Source: Viridibacillus sp050278625 (lineage in GTDB: Bacteria; Bacillota; Bacilli; Bacillales_A; Planococcaceae). Taken from it: a DNA stretch of 64,000 bases. Location: positions 124,001-188,000 of the forward strand of contig NZ_JBNNTI010000002.1 of NCBI RefSeq assembly GCF_050278625.1. Reading direction: 5' to 3'. A program made the translations under genes and the position numbers. Below are positions 53,052 to 62,156 of the stretch, one piece after another (position 1 is the stretch's first letter; the number at the start of each line of letters is the position of its first letter). Below the pieces are notes generated by a model. That model did no database searches, was not told the DNA's origin, and saw nothing but the letters and a program-made list of their open reading frames with translations.

Positions 53052-53480
53052 ATGAATGATGCTAGAAGAGAAAGCATTTCTTCACTTTTTGAAGTAGTTG
53101 CTTCTTTAGAGCGCAAATGGGCAAATGAGTGGAATAGCCAGAACAGTCTGGGCTTTTCTAAAACTCATATTTTAATACTAGATCTTCTAAACAACGAAGG
53201 TCCAAAACGCCCTTCTGCTATAGCTGAGAAACTTCAAGTGACAACAGGTGGCGTTACTGTGCTAACTAGCAAGCTAATTAAGGCCAACCTTGTTAAAAAG
53301 ACTCAAAATGAAACAGATCGTCGTGCCTCTCAACTCGATATTACAGATACTGGTAGAGAACTCCTATCAACGGCACATCAACATGTAAATGAAATAATCG
53401 AAAAAATGTTTGGCATGCTCAGCGAAGATGAAATTCATACTCTCCGTAAGATTTTCTCTAAATGCTTATTTGGTTCATAA
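53052..53480 (+). CDS. MarR family transcriptional regulator
   Basis: Winged-helix repressor of 142 residues. The recognition region is QVTTGGVTVLTSKLIKANLV followed by KKTQNETDRRASQLDITDTG, the typical wing. The ATG at 53052 lies 9 nt after GGAG; the earlier frame starts at 53037 overlap that site. It is the second gene of a two-gene unit with the Spx-like gene, whose promoter holds a MarR-type palindrome. It probably regulates that unit; the signal is unknown. Confidence 0.88.
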   Translation: MNDARRESISSLFEVVASLERKWANEWNSQNSLGFSKTHILILDLLNNEGPKRPSAIAEKLQVTTGGVTVLTSKLIKANLVKKTQNETDRRASQLDITDTGRELLSTAHQHVNEIIEKMFGMLSEDEIHTLRKIFSKCLFGS

Positions 53481-53481
53481 C

Positions 53482-53517
53482 AACCACTAACACAAAAGTA
53501 TTGTGTTAGTGGTTTTA
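53482..53517 (+). terminator. Terminator of the spx-marR unit
   Basis: A perfect 14-bp stem (53482-53495 with 53501-53514) is followed by a T-rich tail. Confidence 0.9.
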
Positions 53518-53571
53518 TTTTGGACAAAATAATGGTCACGTCCAATAGTTGGTTTAACATACTGTCTACCT

Positions 53572-53607
53572 TACAAAAATAGCTACCCAAACTTGGATAG
53601 CTATTAC
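53572..53607 (-). terminator. Terminator-like hairpin downstream of the ECF sigma gene
   Basis: An imperfect inverted repeat centred on about 53590 has A residues at its left side on the plus strand, which suits leftward transcripts. It is 77 bp past the sigma stop. Confidence 0.55.
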
Positions 53608-53683
53608 CTTATATATTTACCGTTTTTCAAGGCGGCGATCTCTGTTTAGATTGTCCGACTTTTGATTAACGGACAATTATTAA

Positions 53684-54256
53684 TTAAGCAGGCATGATTG
53701 CCTCAACTGAAGATTGATCAGCCATCATCATTTCTTTTAGACGTTGTTTCGCACGGAATAAACGAGATTTAACGGTACCGATTGAAACTTTCATCAATTC
53801 TGCAATTTCAACAAGAGAGTATTGATTTACATAGAAATATACTAGTGTCGTGCGATAAATAGCATCTAGTTGACCAATTTTATCTTGCACAATTTGAGCG
53901 ATTGCATCTTGCTCAATAACTTCCTCAGTAGATAGTTCATTGTTGGGAACCAAATCTAGAACAGGAACGTCTAAAGTATCAGGTTGGTTCATCATGTATT
54001 TACTGCGACGAACATTTTTGCGATAGCGGTCGCGGAAAGTGTTCATACAAATTGTAGTTAACCAAGCTTTAACGTGATCTACGTCAGCTACATAAGATTC
54101 ATAACGTACAACTTTCACCCAAACTTCTTGCATCAAGTCTTCTGCCTCTGCTTTATTGCGAGTTAGTTTTAGACATAAGTGATATATATAACGGTTGTAT
54201 TCCTCGTAAACTGTTTCAAGAGTTGTATTTGTATTTGTCATTGTTTTAGTATTCAT
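53684..54256 (-). CDS. ECF-family RNA polymerase sigma factor
   Basis: A 190-residue sigma factor of the extracytoplasmic-function type. Region 2 contains LTRNKAEAEDLMQEVWVKVV and AWLTTICMNTFRDRYRKNVR. Region 4 contains YSLVEIAELMKVSIGTVKSR and the FRAKQRLKEM motif. No anti-sigma gene is visible on either side, unlike most ECF genes. The ATG at 54256 lies 8 nt after GGAGG; an ATG at 54262 is 2 nt from it. A perfect palindrome at 54394-54413 lies in its upstream region. Confidence 0.92.
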   Translation of the reverse strand: MNTKTMTNTNTTLETVYEEYNRYIYHLCLKLTRNKAEAEDLMQEVWVKVVRYESYVADVDHVKAWLTTICMNTFRDRYRKNVRRSKYMMNQPDTLDVPVLDLVPNNELSTEEVIEQDAIAQIVQDKIGQLDAIYRTTLVYFYVNQYSLVEIAELMKVSIGTVKSRLFRAKQRLKEMMMADQSSVEAIMPA

Positions 54257-54393
54257 TTTCATTACCTCCGATTCGTGTCTTGCTTTGTTAAACCTATTGT
54301 CGCAAAAACAAACCTTTCACTCTATCGGATTCTCTTTCAATTTTATTACATTCATGTAAGGTTAGCATATAAGTCTTGTAATCTATCTTCTAA

Positions 54394-54413
54394 AACGTTG
54401 ATATATCAACGTT
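54394..54413. promoter_or_regulatory. Perfect 20-bp palindrome upstream of the ECF sigma gene
   Basis: AACGTTGATATATCAACGTT reads identically on both strands. It is about 140 bp upstream of the sigma gene and 30 bp before the terminator of the divergently placed CNNM/CorC gene. The binding protein is unknown. Confidence 0.5.
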
Positions 54414-54441
54414 CTATACTGAAAAATTACATTACAAAAGA

Positions 54442-54473
54442 AAAATCCTATCCAAATTCTTGGATAGGATTTT
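54442..54473 (-). terminator. Terminator of the CNNM/CorC gene
   Basis: A perfect 13-bp stem (54442-54454 with 54461-54473) with A and T flanks lies 13 bp past the gene end. Confidence 0.88.
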
Positions 54474-54485
54474 ATTCATCTTCAA

Positions 54486-55739
54486 TTATTCTTCGTCTTT
54501 ATTAGGTTCGACTGGCTTTTTGGTAATCGTTAATTTTACGATACGATTATCGTCCATTTCATTTACAACGACATGTAAATTTTCATAATTGAAGAATTCA
54601 TTTTCTTCTGGAACATGAACGCATTGTTCAAGAACAAAGCCACCTAAAGTATCATGGAGTTGTGGTATATCTACTTCAAGAATTCGATTTGCCTCGACAA
54701 TTTCAAGACGACCATGACAGACAAGTTTAGTTTCAGTCACTTCATAAATGAGTGATTCCTCTGCCTCATCTGATTCATCCTCGATTTCTTGTCCAATCAT
54801 TTCTTCTATTATATCTTCATGCGAAATAATCCCAAGTGTCCCACCATATTCATCTAGAACTATAGCTAAATGCTTTTTCTTAGCTAACATTAGTTTGAAT
54901 ACTTTTTCTACACTGATATTCGATACTACAAATAACGGTTCGCGATCTATGAAATCATCAAGCGTTTTCGAAGGATCTAATGTCCATTCAATAAATTTCT
55001 TTGAGTAGAACATGCCGACAATGTCATCCATACTTTCATCATAAACCGGATAACGAGTAAACGAATATTCCAAAATCGTTTCGCGTACCTCTTCAAACGT
55101 TGAATGGATAGATAGTCCGACAACTTCTGTTCTATGAGTACCGAGAACATCAGATACATCTTTATCAGGAAAATCCATAACACCTTTAAGACGCTCTGAT
55201 TCATCGAAAGCAAATGTTCCTTCTGTAGAAGCAATGTCTACCATCGTTCGAAGCTCTTCTTTCGTCAGTATCGCTTCTTTCACTGCCCCATTTGAAATGA
55301 TTTGGATAAAAGTATTCGTAAAGCTTTGGATAATCCAAGTAATTGGTCGCAGAATTTGTACTAGCAAAGCAATGATTGGGGCTACCATATAAGCAATACG
55401 ATCTGCAAATGTAACAGCGATTGTCTTTGGAAGAACCTCTCCAAATATAATGATAATGACTGTCAAAACTGTTGTAGCTATTGAAAGTTGCCAACCATGT
55501 CTAAGTGCAATGATAGTTAAAAACGTTGGTAGTAGTATATTCGCTATGTTATTACCAATTAAAATCGTTGTAATCATGCGGTCCGGATGCGAAATGAGCA
55601 AAAACAGTTTTTCAGACATGCGATCTCCTTGCTCAGCACGCAACTGGACCTTCATCCTATTAATAGCTGTTAACGCTGTTTCGCTTCCTGAAAAGAAAAA
55701 TGACGCCATCAAACATATGATTAAACCTATAAACTCCAA
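54486..55739 (-). CDS. CNNM/CorC-type (hemolysin-family) membrane protein
   Basis: A 417-residue protein of the HlyC/CorC family, implicated in magnesium or other divalent ion efflux. The N-terminal DUF21 membrane domain (about 1-165) contains FFSGSETALTAINRMK and FGEVLPKTIAVTFADRI. Two CBS domains follow (about 205-330; the second has IVLDEYGGTLGIISHED). A CorC_HlyC domain ends the protein. The ion specificity is not known from sequence. Start is the ATG at 55739. Confidence 0.92.
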   Translation of the reverse strand: MEFIGLIICLMASFFFSGSETALTAINRMKVQLRAEQGDRMSEKLFLLISHPDRMITTILIGNNIANILLPTFLTIIALRHGWQLSIATTVLTVIIIIFGEVLPKTIAVTFADRIAYMVAPIIALLVQILRPITWIIQSFTNTFIQIISNGAVKEAILTKEELRTMVDIASTEGTFAFDESERLKGVMDFPDKDVSDVLGTHRTEVVGLSIHSTFEEVRETILEYSFTRYPVYDESMDDIVGMFYSKKFIEWTLDPSKTLDDFIDREPLFVVSNISVEKVFKLMLAKKKHLAIVLDEYGGTLGIISHEDIIEEMIGQEIEDESDEAEESLIYEVTETKLVCHGRLEIVEANRILEVDIPQLHDTLGGFVLEQCVHVPEENEFFNYENLHVVVNEMDDNRIVKLTITKKPVEPNKDEE

Positions 55740-55900
55740 CTAAACTTCCTCCTGTTAATAAACGAATTCCCTATATTTTTATATAGATAATATACCATAT
55801 TATTGATATTCTACCTCTCTTCAAGTGTGCCTTTCTAAATAATTGTAGGGATATGCTATAATTATTTTTATTATCGAATATTTCGAAATGAGGGATAATT

Positions 55901-57283
55901 ATGAATAGTATAGACCGATATTTCACTACCAAACGCGAAGAACATTTAGAAGAATTAAAACAATTTTTAGCTATTCCTAGTATTAGTTCTTTATCTGAAT
56001 ACAAAGAAGATATGAAAACAGCCGCTTCCTTTTTAGGAGATGCTATGAAAAAAGTTGGCTTAGAAAACATAACAATTAATGAAACTGGTGGCCACCCCGC
56101 CGTCACTGCAGATTGGTTACACGCTAAAGGCAAACCAACTGTTTTAGTATATGGTCATTATGATGTACAACCTGTTGACCCTTTAAACCTATGGGATAGC
56201 GAGCCGTTTAAGCCTGAGATTCGCGACAATATTTTATATGCACGTGGATCAAGTGACGATAAAGGGCAAGTGTTCATGCATATTAAAGTCATTGAAGCTT
56301 TAATGCAAATAAAAGGTGAGCTACCCGTTAACGTGAAATTTTTAATCGAAGGTGAAGAAGAAATCGGTAGTAAAAACTTACCAGCTTTCGTTGAGAAGCA
56401 TAAAGATTACCTAACAGCAGATTTAGTTTTAATTTCAGATACAGGCCTTTACGCTCCCGGGAAACCAGCAGTTTGCTATGCTTTGCGTGGATTAACTGGC
56501 GTACAAATAGATATTCGCGGAGCTAAAGGTGACCTACATTCTGGACTTTATGGAGGCGGTGTACAAAATCCAATACATGCCTTGGCGGATATTTTGACAT
56601 CCTTCCATGATGAAGATGGCACTATCTCAGTAGAAGGCTTTTATGATAATGTTCTTCCACTGACTGACGAAGAACGTGCAGCGTTTCGTGCTTTAGACTT
56701 TGACGAAGAAGGTCTCAAAGAAGAAATTGGTGTGAGCGAATTATTCGGCGAAAAAGGATACTCATATCTAGAACATACATGGGCGCGCCCAACACTAGAA
56801 GTAAATGGCGTATTTGGCGGTTTCTCTGGAGAAGGTATTAAGACGGTTTTGCCTGCAGAAGCCGGTGCAAAAGTAACTTGTCGCCTTGTTCCTAATCAAG
56901 ACCCTGAAGAAATCGTAGAAAAACTACGTGCACATATCGCTACTCACAAGCCAGCTGGTGTTGAAATTACAGTTACTGAATTTGATAAAGGTAAGCCATT
57001 CATTACACCAATGAATCATCCACTAATTCAAGCTGCTGGCCGATCTTACGAAAAAATATATAATACACCTACAGCATATATTCGTGGTGGTGGTTCAATT
57101 CCAATCGTCGCGGCATTTGATGAAATTCTAGGAACGCCAGTAATCCTGATGGGCTTCGGACTTTCAACCGAAAACTTCCATGCACCAAATGAGCACTTCC
57201 ATCTAGAAAATTACGACAAAGGACTTCGCGTCATCTGCGACTACTACTATGAAGTAGCTGCAATTGATAAGGATACCCTATAA
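55901..57283 (+). CDS. M20 family dipeptidase
   Basis: Zinc metallopeptidase of 460 residues in the ArgE/DapE/CNDP group, which cleaves dipeptides. Metal motifs are VYGHYDVQP, RGSSDDKGQ and the catalytic Glu in EGEEEIGS. A dimerisation lid domain lies at about 200-340. GAGGG precedes the ATG. It stands alone with a terminator at 57302-57334. Sequence gives no precise substrate. Confidence 0.92.
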   Translation: MNSIDRYFTTKREEHLEELKQFLAIPSISSLSEYKEDMKTAASFLGDAMKKVGLENITINETGGHPAVTADWLHAKGKPTVLVYGHYDVQPVDPLNLWDSEPFKPEIRDNILYARGSSDDKGQVFMHIKVIEALMQIKGELPVNVKFLIEGEEEIGSKNLPAFVEKHKDYLTADLVLISDTGLYAPGKPAVCYALRGLTGVQIDIRGAKGDLHSGLYGGGVQNPIHALADILTSFHDEDGTISVEGFYDNVLPLTDEERAAFRALDFDEEGLKEEIGVSELFGEKGYSYLEHTWARPTLEVNGVFGGFSGEGIKTVLPAEAGAKVTCRLVPNQDPEEIVEKLRAHIATHKPAGVEITVTEFDKGKPFITPMNHPLIQAAGRSYEKIYNTPTAYIRGGGSIPIVAAFDEILGTPVILMGFGLSTENFHAPNEHFHLENYDKGLRVICDYYYEVAAIDKDTL

Positions 57284-57301
57284 GTAAGAAATTATATTAA
57301 T

Positions 57302-57334
57302 CCGCTCCTTTTAATATATAGGGGCGGTTTTTTG
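57302..57334 (+). terminator. Terminator of the dipeptidase gene
   Basis: A 7-bp GC-rich stem with one G-U pair (57302-57308 with 57321-57327) is followed by six T residues. Confidence 0.8.
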
Positions 57335-57406
57335 ATGAGAAAAATCGACATAACCTGAAATTAGTACTTAATTCGCATTACTTGAACCCCTCTTTTGCAT
57401 TGCTTA

Positions 57407-57964
57407 AAATCGCATTTAACCTACTCATCTCTCCTTTTGCGTCATTCGAGCTCTGATTTAACCTATTCGCTCTCTTTTGCGTTACTCGAGCTCTCATTTA
57501 TCCTATTCATCTCTCCTTTTGTGTCACTCGAGCTCTCATTTATCCTACTCATCTCTCCTTTTGCGTCATTCGAGCTCTCATTTAACCTACTCATCTCTCC
57601 TTTTGCGTCATTCGAGCGCTCATTTAACCTACTCATCTCTCCTTTTGCGTCATTCGAGCGCTCATTTATCCTATTCGCTCTCTTTTGCGTCACTCGAGCG
57701 CTCATTTAACCTACTCATCTCTCCTTTTGCGTCATTCGAGCTCTCATTTAACCTACTCGCTCTCTTTTGCGTCATTCGAGCGCTCATTTATCCTACTCGC
57801 TCTCTTTTGCGTCACTCGAGCTCTCATTTAACCTACTCGCCTCTCCTTTTGTGTCATTCGAGCTCTCATTTAACCTACTCGCCTCTCCTTTTGCGTCATT
57901 CGAGCTCTGATTTAACCTATTCGCTCTCTTTTGTGTCTTTCGAGCTCTCATTTAACCTATTCAT
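57407..57964. repeat. Tandem repeat of 40-42 bp units
   Basis: About 13 units share a core CATTCGAGCTCTCATTTAAC followed by CTACTCATCTCTCCTTTTGC. Units are mostly 42 bp; those with the short CTATTCGCTCTCTTTTG spacer are 40 bp. Variants change CTC to CGC in the GAGCTC palindrome. The rightward 230-codon and leftward 80-codon frames inside it are artefacts of the repeat and lack ribosome sites. It fills the gap between the dipeptidase and nitroreductase genes. Confidence 0.95.
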
Positions 57965-58003
57965 TAAATTCCTAACATCTCATCTGATCCTTGAATCAAA
58001 GAA

Positions 58004-58036
58004 ATCCCACATACGTTTAGTTAACGAATGTGGGAT
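58004..58036 (-). terminator. Terminator-like hairpin of the nitroreductase gene
   Basis: A 9-bp stem (58004-58012 with 58028-58036) lies 39 bp past the nitroreductase stop. The U tract is weak. Confidence 0.5.
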
Positions 58037-58074
58037 CTCTGATACCATAGAAGAACTATGGTTCGTATATAATT

Positions 58075-58647
58075 CTATTCTCCAAAAATCGTTACAATTT
58101 CTGTTGCTAATTTACGTGGTTTATCTTTTGGTACAAGATCGTAGTAACCTAACTGTAACATGGCTATAATGCGTTCACCGGGTTTAATGCCCATTGGCTC
58201 GCGGAATTTTGGATTATCTAGCCAAGCAGGAGTTTTCCAGCATGCACCGATTCCTTTATCCCATGCAAGTAATTGCATATTTTGTATGAAGCTACTTGCT
58301 GCAGCAAAGTCTTCTAAACGTTCTTTTTGTCGAGCATCTTCTGGAACGGCTACAAATGCATAGGCACCTGGTAATGAGAATTTACTCATTTTACTTTGAA
58401 GTTCATCTTCAGTAAGCTCTTTCCAGTTCGGTACAACGAACTCACGAATAAGGTCTTTTAATGGTTCTAACTCGGGACCGCATGCCACAACTAAACGCCA
58501 AGGCTGACGGTTACCGTGATTAGGTGCCCATACTGCGTCATCTATTATAGACATTAAATCTTCGCGATCTATTGGTTGCCCATTAAACATTTTAATGGAA
58601 CGGCGTTGTGTAATTGCCTCTTTTACGGTTAATGATTGTTCCTTCAT
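58075..58647 (-). CDS. Nitroreductase family protein
   Basis: FMN-dependent oxidoreductase of 190 residues. The N-terminal ITQRRSIKMFNGQPIDREDL and WAPNHGNRQPWRLVVA motifs bind FMN. Possible physiological substrates include nitro compounds, quinones and enones. The ATG at 58647 follows AGGAG by 8 nt; an earlier in-frame ATG at 58653 abuts it. It is a single gene. Confidence 0.9.
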   Translation of the reverse strand: MKEQSLTVKEAITQRRSIKMFNGQPIDREDLMSIIDDAVWAPNHGNRQPWRLVVACGPELEPLKDLIREFVVPNWKELTEDELQSKMSKFSLPGAYAFVAVPEDARQKERLEDFAAASSFIQNMQLLAWDKGIGACWKTPAWLDNPKFREPMGIKPGERIIAMLQLGYYDLVPKDKPRKLATEIVTIFGE

Positions 58648-58769
58648 TTCCATCACTCCTACTCTGTTAATCTTCATAATTTGGCAGTTAGTTCATCATA
58701 CGAGATATGTATGCATCACTATCCACCATACCATATTCATTAAAAAAAACAAAAAATGACATCATTTAA

Positions 58770-60593
58770 TTATAAAAAGTTCGTTTGATTGCGACCGTTA
58801 TTTTTTGATTTATAAAGTGCTTGGTCGGCTGTTTCGATGAAGGCACTTACTATTTCAAATAAATGCATAGATGTCGTAGTGCCTCCGATGCTAATGGTCG
58901 CAAAATTCATATCGCTTCTGCCTTTATGTTCAAATTTAGCATTTTCAACTGAACTGCGTATTTTCTCAGCAAGTATCATCGCCTCACCCTCATCCATTTT
59001 ACTAATAATGATAGCGAATTCTTCTCCACCATAACGACAAATAACACCTTTTTCTGCGACAATATCTTTCATTATATTCACTGTATGGCAAATAAGATCG
59101 TCACCTTTTAGATGACCATATGTATCGTTATATTTTTTGAATTCATCAATATCAATCATAAGTAATGTTAGTGGCCACTTGTCTTTGTAACTTTCGCGGA
59201 AACAGATTGGCAGACGGTCGTCAAAATAGCGACGATTATTAATACCGGTTAAACCGTCTAGTTCAGTCAATTGCTTCAATCGCTCATTTTTTTTCTGTAG
59301 TTCTAATGTTCTTTCATGAATCTTTTCGTCAAGTGATGTATTTAACGTCATCAATTCATTACTAAGTAATTCAGACTCATGGAATTTTTTTGCGTAATTG
59401 CGACTTAAATTGAATGCTTGCAAAATGACGTAGAAGAAAAACCCAAAAATTGAAAGCATAAGTGTATCTATTAGACCCTTTGCAAACAAATAATCGTTCA
59501 ATACCGTTATGAAAAATAACAAATTCGCTATTAAATTCATTAGAGAAGTGGGTCTTTTATTTACAACAGCCCTCACTAATATAATCGTTATGAAAATCAT
59601 AAGTATAAAAGCAAGGGGAAATACGGCAAAGAATAGAGGTATAAAAAAGCTTGGTGGTGTTACCCAAATTAGTAATAGTAGTGGCATGGTTATTGCCATA
59701 ACTATATAAACAGTCTTCTTACCCGCTTCTTTTGGAAATAGTCGATAAATAAAGACCATATATAGAAGAACGGCACCATAGATTAATGAGTACTCTATCT
59801 TTTTTAGTAAAAACCAAGACAAATATGAGAATTGCATTTGTAAGAGCATCGGTCCTAGGAAAAGTGAATGGGTCACAATAAATAGACTCAACAAACCAAA
59901 ATAAAGAAAAGGTCGTTCAGTTTTCCTATAAAAAAACACAATTATATGGTATATCCCTATAATAATTACACTGCCATTCATAAATAACAAAGCAGCTTGT
60001 TGATCTAAATGGTAATTGACTAGTGCATTCGCTTGGCCAAATAAAATATCTTTACTTGGACCACCAACAATGTCTTCAAAATCAGAAACTTGTAAAACAA
60101 CCAAAATCTTCTCTGAGTTGGGAATAAAATAGCCAATTCTAGGGGTAATAGAAGGAGTAGATGTATCTTTAGAAGTACCTACAGAACCACTTGATGAAAT
60201 GACCCTTCCATCGACAAATAAGGTGTAGGCGCTTGATTGGAAATCTGTAGAAAGCGCAAATGTATAACTAACCTGCTCTTTAGGAATTTGCAAATAGAAA
60301 GCAAATGTTCCGTAGCCATTATCACTCCCTAATTGATCATTCCAAGTGCTTGGTAAATATCCCTTATCTAAATTCGACGTTTTTACCCGCCTCTCTATCT
60401 CTTTATTAGATAGTATTTCTTGAGTAAAAAATAGCCATTCACCACGTAATGGAATTACGGTACTCTCTGTTAAATCTGCATTCTTGAGTACTAATAAGCC
60501 GTTTTTCATGTGGTAGTTAGTTTCATAATCGATTAATGAACAACCACTGAGGATGAATACAAATAATAGTAGTAATACACTTATTTTTCTCAA
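58770..60593 (-). CDS. Membrane diguanylate cyclase with DISM-type sensor
   Basis: A 607-residue signalling protein that should make cyclic di-GMP. A lipobox LSGC at residues 15-18 marks the N-terminus as a probable lipoprotein. A beta-sandwich sensor domain (about 40-190) resembles 7TMR-DISMED2 and is followed by seven membrane helices (about 205-400), a coiled linker and the GGDEF domain. The active-site motif is GGEEF at 522-526. No RxxD inhibitory site precedes it, so product feedback is likely absent. No EAL domain is present. It is a single gene. Confidence 0.9.
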   Translation of the reverse strand: MRKISVLLLLFVFILSGCSLIDYETNYHMKNGLLVLKNADLTESTVIPLRGEWLFFTQEILSNKEIERRVKTSNLDKGYLPSTWNDQLGSDNGYGTFAFYLQIPKEQVSYTFALSTDFQSSAYTLFVDGRVISSSGSVGTSKDTSTPSITPRIGYFIPNSEKILVVLQVSDFEDIVGGPSKDILFGQANALVNYHLDQQAALLFMNGSVIIIGIYHIIVFFYRKTERPFLYFGLLSLFIVTHSLFLGPMLLQMQFSYLSWFLLKKIEYSLIYGAVLLYMVFIYRLFPKEAGKKTVYIVMAITMPLLLLIWVTPPSFFIPLFFAVFPLAFILMIFITIILVRAVVNKRPTSLMNLIANLLFFITVLNDYLFAKGLIDTLMLSIFGFFFYVILQAFNLSRNYAKKFHESELLSNELMTLNTSLDEKIHERTLELQKKNERLKQLTELDGLTGINNRRYFDDRLPICFRESYKDKWPLTLLMIDIDEFKKYNDTYGHLKGDDLICHTVNIMKDIVAEKGVICRYGGEEFAIIISKMDEGEAMILAEKIRSSVENAKFEHKGRSDMNFATISIGGTTTSMHLFEIVSAFIETADQALYKSKNNGRNQTNFL

Positions 60594-60689
60594 TTATACT
60601 CCTCCAAAAATTTGATAATAGGTTAAAAAAGGGTTGTTTTCATAGTGGTTTTTCCTACATACTGTAAAAAAGAGTCTGGAGGATTTGGT

Positions 60690-61274
60690 ATGTCTTATTT
60701 GACGATTTGTTATTGGCTAGTAAGTTACTTAGTCGGTACTTTCATGACTGCATGGTGGATCGGTAAATGGAAAAACATCGATTTACGTGAACACCGCAGT
60801 GGAAATTTAGGTGCTAGGAATGCTGGTGCAGTTATTGGTAAATATGCATTCTTCGCGACCTCCCTTGGCGACGGTGGCAAAGGGATACTTATTGTTTTAC
60901 TCGGTTACTTTTTGAAAGAAACTCAATTCACAATTGCAGTCGCTGGAGCCCTTGTTATTATCGGACACTTATTTCCTATTTGGTTAAAGGGTAATGGAGG
61001 TAAAGGAATTGCAACATTTGTGGGTGTTGCGCTTGCTTTTAATCCCCTTCCATTTTCAGCTTTTGTAGTAGGTTTTTTAATTCCCTTTCCGTTCTTAAAA
61101 AGCGCAACATTAAGTATGATTTTTGGATATTTATGTTATATCGGATGGATTATATACAGCGGATGTTTACCAGTTGCTTGGCCAATCGTTCTTATTATTC
61201 TAATCATTCTTTACAAGCATCGCTCTGACATTATTGAGTCCTATCAAGAAAAAGCTTGGCAATCGAAAAGATAA
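60690..61274 (+). CDS. plsY: Acyl-phosphate glycerol-3-phosphate acyltransferase PlsY-like
   Basis: Membrane acyltransferase of 194 residues that forms lysophosphatidate from acyl-phosphate and glycerol-3-phosphate. Five membrane helices are predicted. Three PlsY signatures are present: RSGNLGARNAG, a GDGGKG motif and GNGGKGIATF. The ATG at 60690 follows GGAGG by 7 nt; a longer in-frame start at 60645 has no ribosome site. The sequence is divergent, so a paralogue rather than the housekeeping PlsY is possible. No PlsX gene lies nearby. Confidence 0.82.
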   Translation: MSYLTICYWLVSYLVGTFMTAWWIGKWKNIDLREHRSGNLGARNAGAVIGKYAFFATSLGDGGKGILIVLLGYFLKETQFTIAVAGALVIIGHLFPIWLKGNGGKGIATFVGVALAFNPLPFSAFVVGFLIPFPFLKSATLSMIFGYLCYIGWIIYSGCLPVAWPIVLIILIILYKHRSDIIESYQEKAWQSKR

Positions 61275-61321
61275 CAAAAAAGCATCAATTTAATAGCCTG
61301 CTTTTTTTGAAAACACAGCAA

Positions 61322-61353
61322 ACCCGACCTATTATCCATTGAATAGGTCGGGT
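61322..61353 (-). terminator. Terminator of the amidase gene
   Basis: A perfect 12-bp stem (61322-61333 with 61342-61353) lies 7 bp past the amidase stop, with flanking A and T residues. Confidence 0.85.
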
Positions 61354-61359
61354 ACTTTA

Positions 61360-61859
61360 TTATATTGGTAATATAACATCTTCTATGTGAAAAAAGTAGT
61401 ATTTCATATTCGGTGTATAGGCACTCGAGTCTTTATATTCCCATGGTCGATGAAAGCTATTGAATGTGTGGGCATTCACATGAGGTACACCATCTTGAAT
61501 ACTTGTAACGATAACAGAATGATCTATTCTTCCATCACCTTGGAAATCGAAAAAAATAACATCTCCTAGCTCTAAGTCATAGGCAGATGCAACTCGCTTT
61601 CCCCTCAGTCCCTTCTTTGAAGTTTCTAAATACCATCGCAATGAATGCGATGTACTCCAACTAAAACTCCAATTACCTCCTTTTAGCCACCAGCCCTCCG
61701 ATCGGTTTGGCGATCCCCACATCGGTCCACCGCCTGCAAAAAGACATTGCGATATATAATTCGTACAATCCACCTCAAATCGCGGAAATGCTGGATTGTA
61801 GCTGTCCCACCATTTATCGGCGTAAGCGACAGCTGCTTGTCGATTGTAAACCGCTCCAT
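61360..61859 (-). CDS. Amidase_6-type protein with apparent 5' frameshift (possible pseudogene)
   Basis: The frame 61773-61360 encodes an Amidase_6 (PF12671-type) domain, with catalytic Cys in VDCTNYISQC, His in DHSVIVTS and NAHTF. AAGGAGGTGTG and an ATG (61859) sit upstream, but that ATG is in another frame. Upstream of 61773 the correct frame keeps family sequence (YNRQAAVAYADKWWDSYNPAF) back to a stop with no start codon. A single-base frameshift near 61855 would join the two. So either a sequence error or an inactive gene is likely. The GTG at 61773 would omit 30 conserved residues. Confidence 0.65.
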
Positions 61860-62156
61860 CACACCTCCTTAGTCATGTATATGCCTTGCCCTTGTTGAAT
61901 ATCTCTGGTATTGCAAAAGATTATATACAATAGTCATCTTGTCATTTAAAGTCGTTTACACGAAAATTATCTATTTATAAAGAACCTCAAATTATTACTC
62001 AACTTATTACATTTCTATGATATTTGTCAGTGCCTTTACATTTATACAACAATTGCAATATTCCTTATTTGATTCGCCCAAAATAAGTCAAAAATTTGGT
62101 ACAATGAAAACAACTTATTTATTTCTCCTATTTTACGTTTGAAAGGGTGTTTAAAA

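Noticed and set aside
54179..54505. 108-residue rightward frame near the sigma gene
   Set aside because: It spans the sigma promoter region and a terminator of the opposite strand and has no ribosome site.
57407..57964. CRISPR array
   Set aside because: The intervals between cores are also repeated, so there are no spacers.
57463..58169. Long frames of Ser/Leu- or Asn/Lys-rich repeats on both strands
   Set aside because: They are translations of the 42-bp repeat. No ribosome site is present, and the rightward frame runs antisense into the nitroreductase gene.
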